DNA of 64,000 nt from Dehalococcoidia bacterium (GTDB lineage: Bacteria; Chloroflexota; Dehalococcoidia; Bin125), in the NCBI GenBank assembly GCA_022828105.1, contig JAJEJC010000005.1, positions 310,001 through 374,000 of the forward strand, read 5' to 3'. How positions within the stretch are numbered: position 1 is the stretch's first letter; every line of letters begins with the position of its first letter. Made by a program: the position numbers and the translations under genes. Of the stretch, positions 41,339 through 50,010 are shown piece after piece. Below the pieces are notes generated by a model. The model was not told the origin of the DNA. It did not search any database and worked only from the letters and a program-made list of their open reading frames with translations.

Positions 41339-42915
41339 AACGGCACTGTACTGCGAACTCCTTCGCCCAATTCCACGTCGGCCACATCCCCGCCTCGGAG
41401 CGGGCTGTCCTGCGGCGTCGGAATCGTGTAGTGAATCACCGCCCGGCCGGGACGGACCACGATTCGCTTAACGAACGAGTGGATGAACGACTTCGCCTCC
41501 GTCACCTCGCTGGTCTGCAGGAACTCGCCCATCTCCTCGGCGAACTTTGCGACCATGTTCGCGCTGTCGAGCAACTCCCGGCGCTCCGTTAGAGCCAAGC
41601 GCGCCTGGTCCGCTGCTTGATCGAGTTGCGCTTGGCGCTCCTGATGCACCCGGAGGCGCGGAAGAATGTCGTTGACCTCCATGTCTGAGCTCTCGACGAT
41701 GTACCAGAGGCGATCCATCTTCCGCCGCACTTCCTCTTTCTCCGCCTCGATCGTCTCCAGGCGCTCACGCTCTTCTCGAGCTACGCCGTCCATCTCTTCG
41801 TCGACCAGCCTGACCAGTTCGCGAATGTTGCTCTCCGTGAGAATGTGAACCCGGATCTGCTCGATGATCAGGCGCTCGAATCGACTGGCATTGAGCCGAG
41901 GCGTCTCACAACTCTTGCTGCCGCCGCTGAGGATCGACTGACAGACGTAGTAGCTGTACTTCCCGCCCTTCGCCTCTGCCGCAGTCAAGGCCTTGCGACA
42001 GAGCTCGCAGCGGACCAGACCGCTCAGCAGGTATCGACTGGCTACTTGGCGCGGGTTGACTCGCGCCGGCGCCCGCGATTGCAATGATTGTCCGACCCTC
42101 TCGAATTCCTCTCGCGACACGATCGCCGGAAACGCCTGCTCAACGCGCACGGGTGGCGCGCCGCTCTTGTCGGTCAGGCCCCAGACCAGCGTGCCCGTGT
42201 ACGACTCATTGATGAGCATCTTGTGGATCGTGGTCTTCAGCCACTTCTTGCCCCGCGGACTGGGAATGCCGTCGGCGTTCAAACCCTTGGCAATCTCCAG
42301 CACACTCTCCCCTGCAAGCGCCATGTCGAAGATTCGGCGCGCCACGGCATCCTTGGGCGGGTCGAGTTCGAGGCGGGGCCTCTTCTTCGCACCGTCCTGG
42401 ACATGGACCCGCCGATATCCGTACGGGACATAGGGGCTGACCCAGAATCCTCGCGAGGCTGCTTCCCGCATCCCGCGCTTGACCTCCTGGGCGAGATTCT
42501 CCGAGTAGAACTCGTCCACACTCTCGATGATCGCCTCCATGAGCTTGCCGGTTGGTGAGTCGTCCGCGTGCTCGGTGATCGAGGTAACGCGGATCCCTCG
42601 CCTCCTGAGCATCGACTTGAAGGCGACGGCGTGTTCCCGCTTGCGCGTGAAGCGGGAGAATTTCCAGACCAGAATCTCCTGGAAAGGAGCGTCATTCTGT
42701 GCCGCTTCGTCCAGCATCTTGCGAAACTGTGGCCGGTCTGCGACTCGGCCGCTCTCAGCTTCGTCGACGTACTCGCGCGCCACGACGTAGCCATTGCGCT
42801 CGGCGTAGTCGCGGAGGGCGCGCAGCTGGGCGGCGACGGAGAGATCGACATCCTGGCGATCCGACGAGACCCGGGCATAGAGTGCTGCGGCTGTCTGAAC
42901 TGATGGTTCGTTCAT
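41326..42915 (-). CDS. Large serine recombinase (integrase)
   Basis: 529-aa site-specific recombinase. N-terminal resolvase domain (catalytic Ser17 in ALYARVSSDRQ, then FQEILVWKFSRFTRKREHA), recombinase domain (GFWVSPYVPYGYRR), zinc-ribbon region (VRCELCRKALTAAEA, KYSYYVCQ, SKSCETPRL), and a coiled-coil (about 380-460). ATG 42915 has AGGGAG upstream. The TAG stop and last four codons lie in the tRNA-Glu 3' end. It would catalyse insertion of the island at this tRNA; control factor unknown. Confidence 0.95.
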   Translation of the reverse strand: MNEPSVQTAAALYARVSSDRQDVDLSVAAQLRALRDYAERNGYVVAREYVDEAESGRVADRPQFRKMLDEAAQNDAPFQEILVWKFSRFTRKREHAVAFKSMLRRRGIRVTSITEHADDSPTGKLMEAIIESVDEFYSENLAQEVKRGMREAASRGFWVSPYVPYGYRRVHVQDGAKKRPRLELDPPKDAVARRIFDMALAGESVLEIAKGLNADGIPSPRGKKWLKTTIHKMLINESYTGTLVWGLTDKSGAPPVRVEQAFPAIVSREEFERVGQSLQSRAPARVNPRQVASRYLLSGLVRCELCRKALTAAEAKGGKYSYYVCQSILSGGSKSCETPRLNASRFERLIIEQIRVHILTESNIRELVRLVDEEMDGVAREERERLETIEAEKEEVRRKMDRLWYIVESSDMEVNDILPRLRVHQERQAQLDQAADQARLALTERRELLDSANMVAKFAEEMGEFLQTSEVTEAKSFIHSFVKRIVVRPGRAVIHYTIPTPQDSPLRGGDVADVELGEGVRSTVPFGRA

Positions 42916-43302
42916 CGGAAGCTCCCTTGTTCGTCGTGGTCTTTCGGCCACTCCGCCAACGCACGGCTTAGCCTGTCCAAGCCGACTAACTTCGTACGAT
43001 TGTGTGTTCGAAACACTATATCGGCTGGCTGACCGGCGAAGCCACTCACGTTTGACGGTTTCCACAGTCGGCGACTGCGCTACTGCGCGCGTTCGCCGCC
43101 GTGGTCGCCAAATTCCTCGGTCAACCGGAACCGCCCCATACGACGCCCCCTACCACCGGGACGTCAAAGCGACGGGTCCCTCGACGGCTCGGTCTCCGCC
43201 CAAGGAACGATTGTGGTCGCTAGCGATGTTGACACCAATCGAGGCGGGTGTGGTTGTTGGCGCGCATGCCCTCGAAGAATCAACAGCATCTAGGATGCCA
43301 GC
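42916..43302. other. Divergent gap between recombinase and helicase-nuclease genes (387 nt)
   Basis: No gene is evident. It should hold promoters for both directions. Short AT-rich spots lie near the recombinase (ACACTATATCGG about 43012) but no confident promoter or palindrome was seen. Reading frames here lack ribosome sites and a coherent codon bias. Confidence 0.4.
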
Positions 43303-46300
43303 GTGGTTGCAGAGCAGAACGTAGGTCGTACTGAGTTGGTTCGTCGCGCCGCCGAACGGTGGCGCAAGGACCTCGTCGACACTTCCGGACGAAATCGTCT
43401 GCGCCGGTTTCGCGATCTCCGAACGGGCACACTCGATCTCACGCCGAGACGCGCCGAGAACCTGGACCGCCGGGCAGTAGATCGGCTGTTGTCAGGCAAG
43501 ACCGTCGCCCTTCATGATTTGTTTCCCGCGCGCCCCGAGGACGAAGAAGATCATGCAGCCTTCGTCGATGCTCGGCGTCGTCTGTTAGCGATTCAGAAGC
43601 GGGCCCTGACCGACGCAGAGGAGAAAGGGATCGAAACCTGTCTCGCGGCGATCGGGCTGGCGACGTGGAAGGTAAACCAGGGCACGCCGCCTATCGCTCC
43701 GGTCGTGCTTCTGCCACTGGAAGCTGAAGCCAGCGGGGCCGCGGCGCGCGACTTCAAGCTGTCCGTATCGGGCGATGCGCACTTGAATCCGGTGCTCACG
43801 CACATCCTGCGCACTGAACACGACATCGCGTCCGAGGAGTTAGAGGCGGAGGTCGCCGAAGACCCGCCGACTGATCTCCAGGGCTTCCGGGACTGGCTGG
43901 ACGGCCTGTCGGAGCCCTGGCATGTGTTGCCCGAGCTCAAGATCGAGCCTCGGGTGGTGATCTCAAACTTCTCCTATTCGACGATGCCGCTCGTGGTCGA
44001 CCTCGAGCAGAACGAAGAGCACTTCGCGAGCCACGACGTGGTGGCCGCCATCGCCGGCGATGTCGAGGCCCGCGAGCATCTCGCCGCCAGAATCTGCGAC
44101 CCCGACCTCGACCAGCCCGACCGCGACCCGCCCGCGGACGAGTTCCTCGTGCTCGACGCTGACTCCAGTCAGCACCGGGCGATCAATCGGGTGCTGGGAG
44201 GAGAGTCTCTCGTCATCCAGGGCCCGCCCGGGACCGGCAAGTCGCAGACCATCGCGAACCTCGTCACGGCCCTGGTGGCTCGGGGCAAGCGCGTCTTGTT
44301 CGTCGCCGAGAAACGGGCGGCGATCGAGGCTGTCACGAAGCGGCTGGAGCAAGTCGGCCTCGGCGAACTGGTCATGGACATGCACGGCGGTGTCACGTCG
44401 CGCCGGGAGTTTGCGCGTACATTGTCGGAGTCGCTCGACCTGGTGTCGCGGATTCCGGAACTCGATTTCTCCGCTACGCACCGTCGACTCGAACTGCGGC
44501 GCGAGGCCCTGATCAAGAACGATGCTGCGGTGCACCAGACCCGGGAACCGTGGATGCTCAGCGTGTTCGAGATGCGCAAGCGCGTCCTGGCGATCCCGGA
44601 TGCGGCGCGAACGCCTCTTCGACTGACGCGTCGGTCGGCAGAGCGCCTTAGTCCTCAGGGCTTCGAACACCTCTCCGGCGAGGTTGAGGAGTGGATTGAC
44701 CTTCACGGGCACGTCCTCAGGGATCTCCATCCGGAGTGGGCGGCAAGTGCGATCGAGACCACCGAGGATGTGTTGGATGCCTCTGATCTGATCCGCGATC
44801 TTCATTCGGACAGACTGCCGGAAGCCTTGGACCTTCTCGGCGCGGCCCTCGGCAACGCAGGTCTGGCGCTTCCGAATGAGATCGGAGAATGGTCGCCCGT
44901 CGTCGATCTCCTCGAGAGAGTGGAGTCCACACTCGGCGCCTGTCGGCCGGACATCTACCAGCTCGACTTCGACGCCACGCAGGAAGCAATGGCTCCCGCC
45001 GAACGGAGTGCAATCTCGCGTCTCTTCGCTCGGCTCTTCAACGGCGAGTATCGCTCGGCTACCAGGGCCGTCCGAAGTCTCTTGCACGATCCAGAGTCCC
45101 TCGAAGACGCCGGCCTTCTCTCGCTCATCGTCGTGGCGAGTGAGCAGGTTGCTGAGTGGAACTCTCGCAGCGTCGATGCCGGCGACCCTCGAGTGCCCAA
45201 CGAGTTGGATGAGGTGAGGTCCGGGCTAGATGCCTTGCTCGATGGCATCCGGAAGCTGGGCAGAGTCATGTCGATGGACGATCTCGAAGAGATTGGACAT
45301 CAGGATCTCGCGGCCTTGCTGCAAAATCTCGTCGGCACTCTCAGCGTGGCGGCCAACCTGCCCCGTATTCGCGAGCTGGAAGCGACATTCGACAAGCGAG
45401 GCATTGAGCGAGTCACCAGGCGCGTCGGGGAGGAGATTCCGCCGGAGCAGGCTGCGGCCGCCGTCGAGCACGCATGGCTGAACAAGGTTCTCGAGGACCT
45501 GGACATTCAGGACAACACGTTGCGGTCGTTCGATGCGGTTCGTTGTTCGCGCCAGCGGCACGAGTTCGCGCAAACGGACCTTGAGCATCTGTCGCAAACA
45601 CCGCTCAGGGTGAAGCGACTGGTCGCTGAGGCGATCATCGAAACGATGGAGCAACATCCCGAGGAGCGCGACCTGGTTCGCAGAGAAGCAGCCAAGAAGC
45701 GGCGTCACCTGAGCGTCCGGCAACTGTTGGCGCGGGCGCCGCACATGCTGTCCGCGCTACGGCCGTGCTGGACGATGTCGCCCATCCTCGTCGCCGAGAT
45801 GATTCCCCACGACCGCAAACTCTTCGATGTCGTGATCTTCGACGAGGCATCCCAGATTCCGCCGGCGGAGGCAATCGGTTGCTTGGCTCGATCGTCTCAA
45901 GTCGTGGTCGCTGGAGACAGCCGACAGCTGCCGCCTACGTCCTTTTTCGGTCGGACTGCCGAAGATGATGACGACGAGGAGGAGGACCTCTCACTGACCC
46001 GGGATATCGAGTCGCTGCTGGACGTCGCTGACGCATTGCTGCGCGACCAGATGCTGCAGTGGCATTACCGCAGCCGCGACGATCGGCTCATTGCCTTCTC
46101 GAACCAGCGCATCTACGGAGGCGCGTTGACGGCGTTCCCGGGCGCGTTAGTGGACAGTCCGATTGAGCATGAACTGATCCCATTCCGGCCGATCAATGGG
46201 GTGAGGGGTACGCGCTCAAATCCCGACGAAACCGAACGGGTCATCGATCTCATTCTGGACCATGCACGCAGCCGGCCTGCCGAGACGCTGGGGGTGATCG

Positions 46301-47352
46301 CCTTTGGGCAGCACCACGCGAACAACGTCGAGGCGACCTTACGGAAGAGACTCGGCGAACTGAACGACGCCTCGCTTGACCAGTTCTTCGCGGAGACCAA
46401 CGAGGAGCGGTTCTTCGTCAAGAACATCGAGCGTGTCCAGGGCGACGAGCGGGACGCGATCATCCTCAGTCTCGGCTACCACAAGGATGCCAACGGCAAC
46501 TTGCCGCTCCGCTTCGGGCCGCTCAATCAAGAAGGAGGCGAACGGCGTCTCAATGTCGCGGTCAGCCGCGCGCGCTCACGGCTGAAGCTGGTCTCGTCGT
46601 TCACCCATCACGACATCGCTCCGGGTCGCACCGAGGCCAAAGGCGTCGAGCTCCTGCGCCAGTACCTCGAGTTCGCCGCCTCAGGCGGTAAGGACCTGGG
46701 GGCGGAGACCAGTCCTATACCCCTGAACCCATTCGAGCTCTCCGTCAAGGAGGGACTGGAGCGGCGAGGGATTCCCGTCGTGGCGCAGTACGGCGTCTCT
46801 GGATACCGCATCGACTTCGCCTGCGCACACCCGGACCAGCCCGGGCGAATGGTGCTGGCAGTTGAGGCCGACGGCGCGAGCTATCACTCTTCGGCGACCG
46901 CCCGTGATCGCGACCGGCTGCGCCAACAGGTCCTAGAAGACAAGGGATGGCGGTTCCATCGGATCTGGTCGACTGAGTGGTTTCGCAATCGCGAAGCTGA
47001 GCTTGACAGAGCGGAACAGGCTTGGCGAGCGGCCGTGGCAGATTCCGCTCTCGACAGAATGAACCCAGCGCCGGAGAAGGTGACTAGTGAACTCGCCAAG
47101 CCGGTCGTCGCCCGCGCGCGCAGAAGGGGTCAGCGGCCTCTCGTCCCTCGAAAGGGTGCGCCGGGATACGCGACCATCGCCGACTACTCTCCCGAGGAGT
47201 TAGTGATGCTGGCTCGTTGGATTCAGTCCGACACGCTGCTGCGGACCGAGGACGATCTCAGACGGGAGATGATGGAAGAGTTAGGGTTCAAGCAGATGGG
47301 AACGCGAATCAAACGGGCGTTGACTCACGCGATCCAGCAGACGCGACGTTGA
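43303..47352 (+). CDS. DUF4011-like/SF1 helicase/Vsr-like nuclease fusion, probable defence protein
   Basis: 1349-aa protein starting at GTG 43303. Order: N-terminal DUF4011-like region (1-200; WRKDLVDTSGRNRL, LGLATWKVNQGTPPIAPVVLLPL type motifs), SF1 helicase with Walker A GPPGTGKSQT (307) and motif II DEASQIPPAE (847), C-terminal helicase (GDERDAIILSLGYH, NVAVSRARSRLKLVSS), then a PD-(D/E)XK nuclease (about 1147-1245) with YRIDFAC, LAVEADGASYHSS and GWRFHRIWSTEWF, as in Vsr/DUF559. A DUF3320-like tail ends it. Similar helicase-Vsr proteins act alone against phages. Confidence 0.88.
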   Translation: MVAEQNVGRTELVRRAAERWRKDLVDTSGRNRLRRFRDLRTGTLDLTPRRAENLDRRAVDRLLSGKTVALHDLFPARPEDEEDHAAFVDARRRLLAIQKRALTDAEEKGIETCLAAIGLATWKVNQGTPPIAPVVLLPLEAEASGAAARDFKLSVSGDAHLNPVLTHILRTEHDIASEELEAEVAEDPPTDLQGFRDWLDGLSEPWHVLPELKIEPRVVISNFSYSTMPLVVDLEQNEEHFASHDVVAAIAGDVEAREHLAARICDPDLDQPDRDPPADEFLVLDADSSQHRAINRVLGGESLVIQGPPGTGKSQTIANLVTALVARGKRVLFVAEKRAAIEAVTKRLEQVGLGELVMDMHGGVTSRREFARTLSESLDLVSRIPELDFSATHRRLELRREALIKNDAAVHQTREPWMLSVFEMRKRVLAIPDAARTPLRLTRRSAERLSPQGFEHLSGEVEEWIDLHGHVLRDLHPEWAASAIETTEDVLDASDLIRDLHSDRLPEALDLLGAALGNAGLALPNEIGEWSPVVDLLERVESTLGACRPDIYQLDFDATQEAMAPAERSAISRLFARLFNGEYRSATRAVRSLLHDPESLEDAGLLSLIVVASEQVAEWNSRSVDAGDPRVPNELDEVRSGLDALLDGIRKLGRVMSMDDLEEIGHQDLAALLQNLVGTLSVAANLPRIRELEATFDKRGIERVTRRVGEEIPPEQAAAAVEHAWLNKVLEDLDIQDNTLRSFDAVRCSRQRHEFAQTDLEHLSQTPLRVKRLVAEAIIETMEQHPEERDLVRREAAKKRRHLSVRQLLARAPHMLSALRPCWTMSPILVAEMIPHDRKLFDVVIFDEASQIPPAEAIGCLARSSQVVVAGDSRQLPPTSFFGRTAEDDDDEEEDLSLTRDIESLLDVADALLRDQMLQWHYRSRDDRLIAFSNQRIYGGALTAFPGALVDSPIEHELIPFRPINGVRGTRSNPDETERVIDLILDHARSRPAETLGVIAFGQHHANNVEATLRKRLGELNDASLDQFFAETNEERFFVKNIERVQGDERDAIILSLGYHKDANGNLPLRFGPLNQEGGERRLNVAVSRARSRLKLVSSFTHHDIAPGRTEAKGVELLRQYLEFAASGGKDLGAETSPIPLNPFELSVKEGLERRGIPVVAQYGVSGYRIDFACAHPDQPGRMVLAVEADGASYHSSATARDRDRLRQQVLEDKGWRFHRIWSTEWFRNREAELDRAEQAWRAAVADSALDRMNPAPEKVTSELAKPVVARARRRGQRPLVPRKGAPGYATIADYSPEELVMLARWIQSDTLLRTEDDLRREMMEELGFKQMGTRIKRALTHAIQQTRR

Positions 47353-47384
47353 TGCCAGGGCTCGAACTAGCGCCTAGTGGCCCG

Positions 47385-47396
47385 CCGGCAAGCCGG
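47385..47396 (+). terminator. Possible stem-loop after the helicase-nuclease gene
   Basis: CCGGC-AA-GCCGG lies 33 nt past the stop, with GC flanks and only AAA after it. The two genes flanking this gap are convergent, which fits a terminator, but no U-run is present. Confidence 0.25.
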
Positions 47397-47603
47397 GAAA
47401 CGTAGATCGATTCGCATCACCTCGCGAGAGCGTTTTGCAACAACTTCCCCACGATTGCGCTCAAAGGCGCTGACAGGGATGGTACGTGGGACAAACGCAG
47501 GACAATCACGCGACATCCCTGTCCGGCGTACGCAGGAAACCCAGCGCAGAACGGCGGTTCTGGGCTGGACGGTTGTCCGGGGAGGGGTGGGGCGGGGCGG
47601 CTC

Positions 47604-49595
47604 CTACAGGAAGCGCTGGGCGCGGGCGGATGGGGAGGTTGGAACATGCCGCTGGACCGTCCGGACAGCGTGCAGGGGCACTCGCTCGGCGGGGTGGGGA
47701 GGCGGCAGGCGCCAGGACGGGCCCAGCACCCCCTCCTTCGTCAGGGTCGGTAGGTTGCTACTGACGAAGGGCGCGTGGGGCAGGACGGCGGCGTGGTCGA
47801 GGAAGATCCGCTCCGCTTCGGCGGTCTCGAACAGGAACAGGATCAGGGGTTCTACCCCTCCATGGTCGCGCCAGGCGTAGTCGGTCTGGAGGTAGCGTCG
47901 GTACCCGCGCAGGCGCTCGGGCACCCGCTTCGGCGTGACGGCCCGGCGCTCGTACTCCAGCAAGCACCAGTCCCAGTCTCCCTGGTAACCCAACTGGAAC
48001 GAGGCGTCGGGGTGGAGGACGTAGGGGTCGCCCTGCCAATACGTGATCTGCGAGCGGTGGGTGGGGAGGAGGTCGAGCAGCTCGTAGTCGGGGTCATGGC
48101 CGACCTCTGCACTGAGCCTGGCGGCGAACTCGGTGATGCCCCACTGGTGCTCGGCCTGCGAGTCGAGAGCGCGCAGGGCGCTGCCGAAGTAGACGCCCTC
48201 GCCCTGCTGCGGGGTCCAGCGGTCGAGCGTCGGACCGACGGCGGCGCGGTCGCGGCGGGCGAGGGCGGTCAGCCCCTCGTCCGTGAGCACGTAACCGTCC
48301 GGCTCGCGTTGCACCAGGAAGCGGCGGCGCAGGGAGCGCAGGACTTGGTTGGCGCGGCGACGGGTGACGCCGCCCATCAGCCCCGCCAGTTGGTCGGGGG
48401 CAGAAAACGGCCAGGCGGCGAGCAGGTCCATCGCCTGCTTGTCAGCCCGCGTCAGTTGTATTGAAAAGGCGGCGTCGAGCTGCTCTGAAGGCTTCGGCAT
48501 CGTCGCCCTGACATCCGAGCGGTAGAGCGTGTCGGGGTCGGGGTGAGGCTCGGGAGGTCCGCTCTTGGAGTACGCGGCGACGCGCCTCGTGATCCAGGTG
48601 AGCATGGTGGGCAACGAGGCGTCGGGTCCGATGGCCGCCGTGTTGGGGAAGCCGTAGCCGCACTGCTGGAACACCGGGCGGCGGGGGCCGCCGGCGATCA
48701 GCTCGGCCGCGCAGGCGACGAACGTGGTCTCGTGCTGATTCGGATCGGCCAGAGCTCTGACGGCGCGGCGAGAGTCCTGCTCGGAGTCGGTCAGCACAAA
48801 TGTGAGCCAGGGCGTTTGACCCCAGCCAAGCCGCTCGATGGTGCGCAGACGGAAGCGCAGGTTGGCGGCGGACAGCATCGCACCCTGGCGCAGCAGGCCG
48901 ACCGAGCGCCCGCCGGAGAGCGTGAGCAGCGCGTCGTAGGGACCCTGGCGGTAGTGGTCGACCCGGACCGGCTGTCGCTCGGGATCGACCTCGGCGACCA
49001 GTGCGGCCACGTGGTAGCACACGGCGACCGAGTCAAGCCGCTCGGCCAGGAGCTTGAACCACTGCTTCGAGACGGGGTAGAGGGGCAGCAGTCCCGGGCT
49101 GTCCAGACCCACCGCCCGGATGCCGGCGGCGGTGGGGAAGTAGCGACGGCGCGGTCGCGGTCCCAGCGCGTCGAGCCGGTGCGGCCGGGAGTCGACCAGA
49201 CCGCGCTGGCTCAGCTTGACCAGCTGGTCGCGCAGGGTCGAGGCCGGCACGCGCCTGAGGTGGGCCAGTTCGCCGATGGTTGTGAGCGGCGCTTCGCAGA
49301 GGTGCAGCAGCGCGTCGTGGAGTTCGTCGCTGAGCGAGTGGGTCGGCGGCGGGCGGCTGCGCGAGACCGGCGCGTCGATTAGCGCTCGCGTCGCCGCCTC
49401 CAGCGCCTCGACGCTGTCGCCCACGCGGTTGAGGACCGCCCGAGGCAGCCTGCGGCCGACCTGAACGCGCTCGAGGAAGCGCCAGAGGGTCTGGCGGGAG
49501 ACGCCGAACCGCTCAGCCGTGCGCCCCTGGCCGTGCTGCCAGGCGTGTTCCTTCAGATAAGTTCGGATCAGATCGATCCGCTCGCCGTCGATCAC
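47604..49595 (-). CDS. Replication-relaxation family protein
   Basis: 663 aa. An N-terminal HTH (QGRTAERFGVSRQTLWRFLERV, about 22-44) is followed by two winged-helix segments (LTTIGELAHLRRVPASTLRDQLVKLSQRG near 105 and FSAPDQLAGLMGGVTRRRANQVLRSLRRR near 400), and a C-terminal domain (LDSQAEHQWGITEFAARL, then WCLLEYERRAV) typical of the Replic_Relax group found in plasmids and integrative elements. It is convergent with the helicase gene. Starts ATG 49595. Probably a mobilisation or replication factor of the island; I see no relaxase or ATPase nearby. Confidence 0.8.
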   Translation of the reverse strand: MIDGERIDLIRTYLKEHAWQHGQGRTAERFGVSRQTLWRFLERVQVGRRLPRAVLNRVGDSVEALEAATRALIDAPVSRSRPPPTHSLSDELHDALLHLCEAPLTTIGELAHLRRVPASTLRDQLVKLSQRGLVDSRPHRLDALGPRPRRRYFPTAAGIRAVGLDSPGLLPLYPVSKQWFKLLAERLDSVAVCYHVAALVAEVDPERQPVRVDHYRQGPYDALLTLSGGRSVGLLRQGAMLSAANLRFRLRTIERLGWGQTPWLTFVLTDSEQDSRRAVRALADPNQHETTFVACAAELIAGGPRRPVFQQCGYGFPNTAAIGPDASLPTMLTWITRRVAAYSKSGPPEPHPDPDTLYRSDVRATMPKPSEQLDAAFSIQLTRADKQAMDLLAAWPFSAPDQLAGLMGGVTRRRANQVLRSLRRRFLVQREPDGYVLTDEGLTALARRDRAAVGPTLDRWTPQQGEGVYFGSALRALDSQAEHQWGITEFAARLSAEVGHDPDYELLDLLPTHRSQITYWQGDPYVLHPDASFQLGYQGDWDWCLLEYERRAVTPKRVPERLRGYRRYLQTDYAWRDHGGVEPLILFLFETAEAERIFLDHAAVLPHAPFVSSNLPTLTKEGVLGPSWRLPPPHPAERVPLHAVRTVQRHVPTSPSARAQRFL

Positions 49596-49717
49596 GGACG
49601 GACTCCGGTATGCGCATGTCGCTGGGTCTACAGATTGAGTGCGAATGCGTGCCGCGGAGCCCGGGTTGGGCCGACACGTCAGGAGCGCTCTCGCGCAGAG
49701 TCAGCCGGATCGAGCCG

Positions 49718-49852
49718 CTAGCGCTTCGGCGGGTTGTTGCCTCGTCCGCCGCCCGAGGGCTTGCCGGTCGTGCTCGGGGCGTTGGGCGGACGGCCACCGC
49801 TGCTCTTGCCGCCCTTACCACCTCTGTCACGCATTCTCAGTGTCTGGGTCAT
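49718..49852 (-). CDS. 44-aa Gly/Pro/Asn-rich basic protein
   Basis: Tiny gene with GAGG upstream of ATG 49852 and TAG at 49718. The protein begins MTQTLRMRDRGGKGGKSSGG, then a low-complexity run (RPPNAPSTTGKPSGGG) and ends NNPPKR. It has no hydrophobic core, so it is disordered or nucleic-acid binding. It is read in the same direction as the replication-relaxation gene 122 nt downstream. A hairpin overlies its ribosome site. Confidence 0.5.
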   Translation of the reverse strand: MTQTLRMRDRGGKGGKSSGGRPPNAPSTTGKPSGGGRGNNPPKR

Positions 49853-49861
49853 GTCGATTGC

Positions 49862-49875
49862 CTCGCTCTAGCGAG
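49862..49875 (-). promoter_or_regulatory. Hairpin over the ribosome site of the 44-aa gene
   Basis: CTCGCT-CT-AGCGAG is a 6-bp inverted repeat; on the mRNA the 3' arm contains GAG of the GAGG ribosome site, so it could limit translation until melted. Also lies in the divergent gap to hsdM. Confidence 0.3.
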
Positions 49876-50010
49876 CCAACGATCCGGCCAAGCTGCTCTG
49901 GCCCTGATGCTCGCTCGAAGTTCAATCATATGTAGACGGCCGAGGAACGCAAAACAGACGATCGAAGGACCGCAAAGGGGGTGCAGAATCTGGCCAACTA
50001 GAATCCTCCC

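Noticed and set aside
47353-47603. Small open frames between helicase-nuclease and replication-relaxation genes
   Set aside because: No ribosome sites, Arg/Gly/Ser low-complexity products, both flanking genes end here; treated as convergent intergenic DNA.
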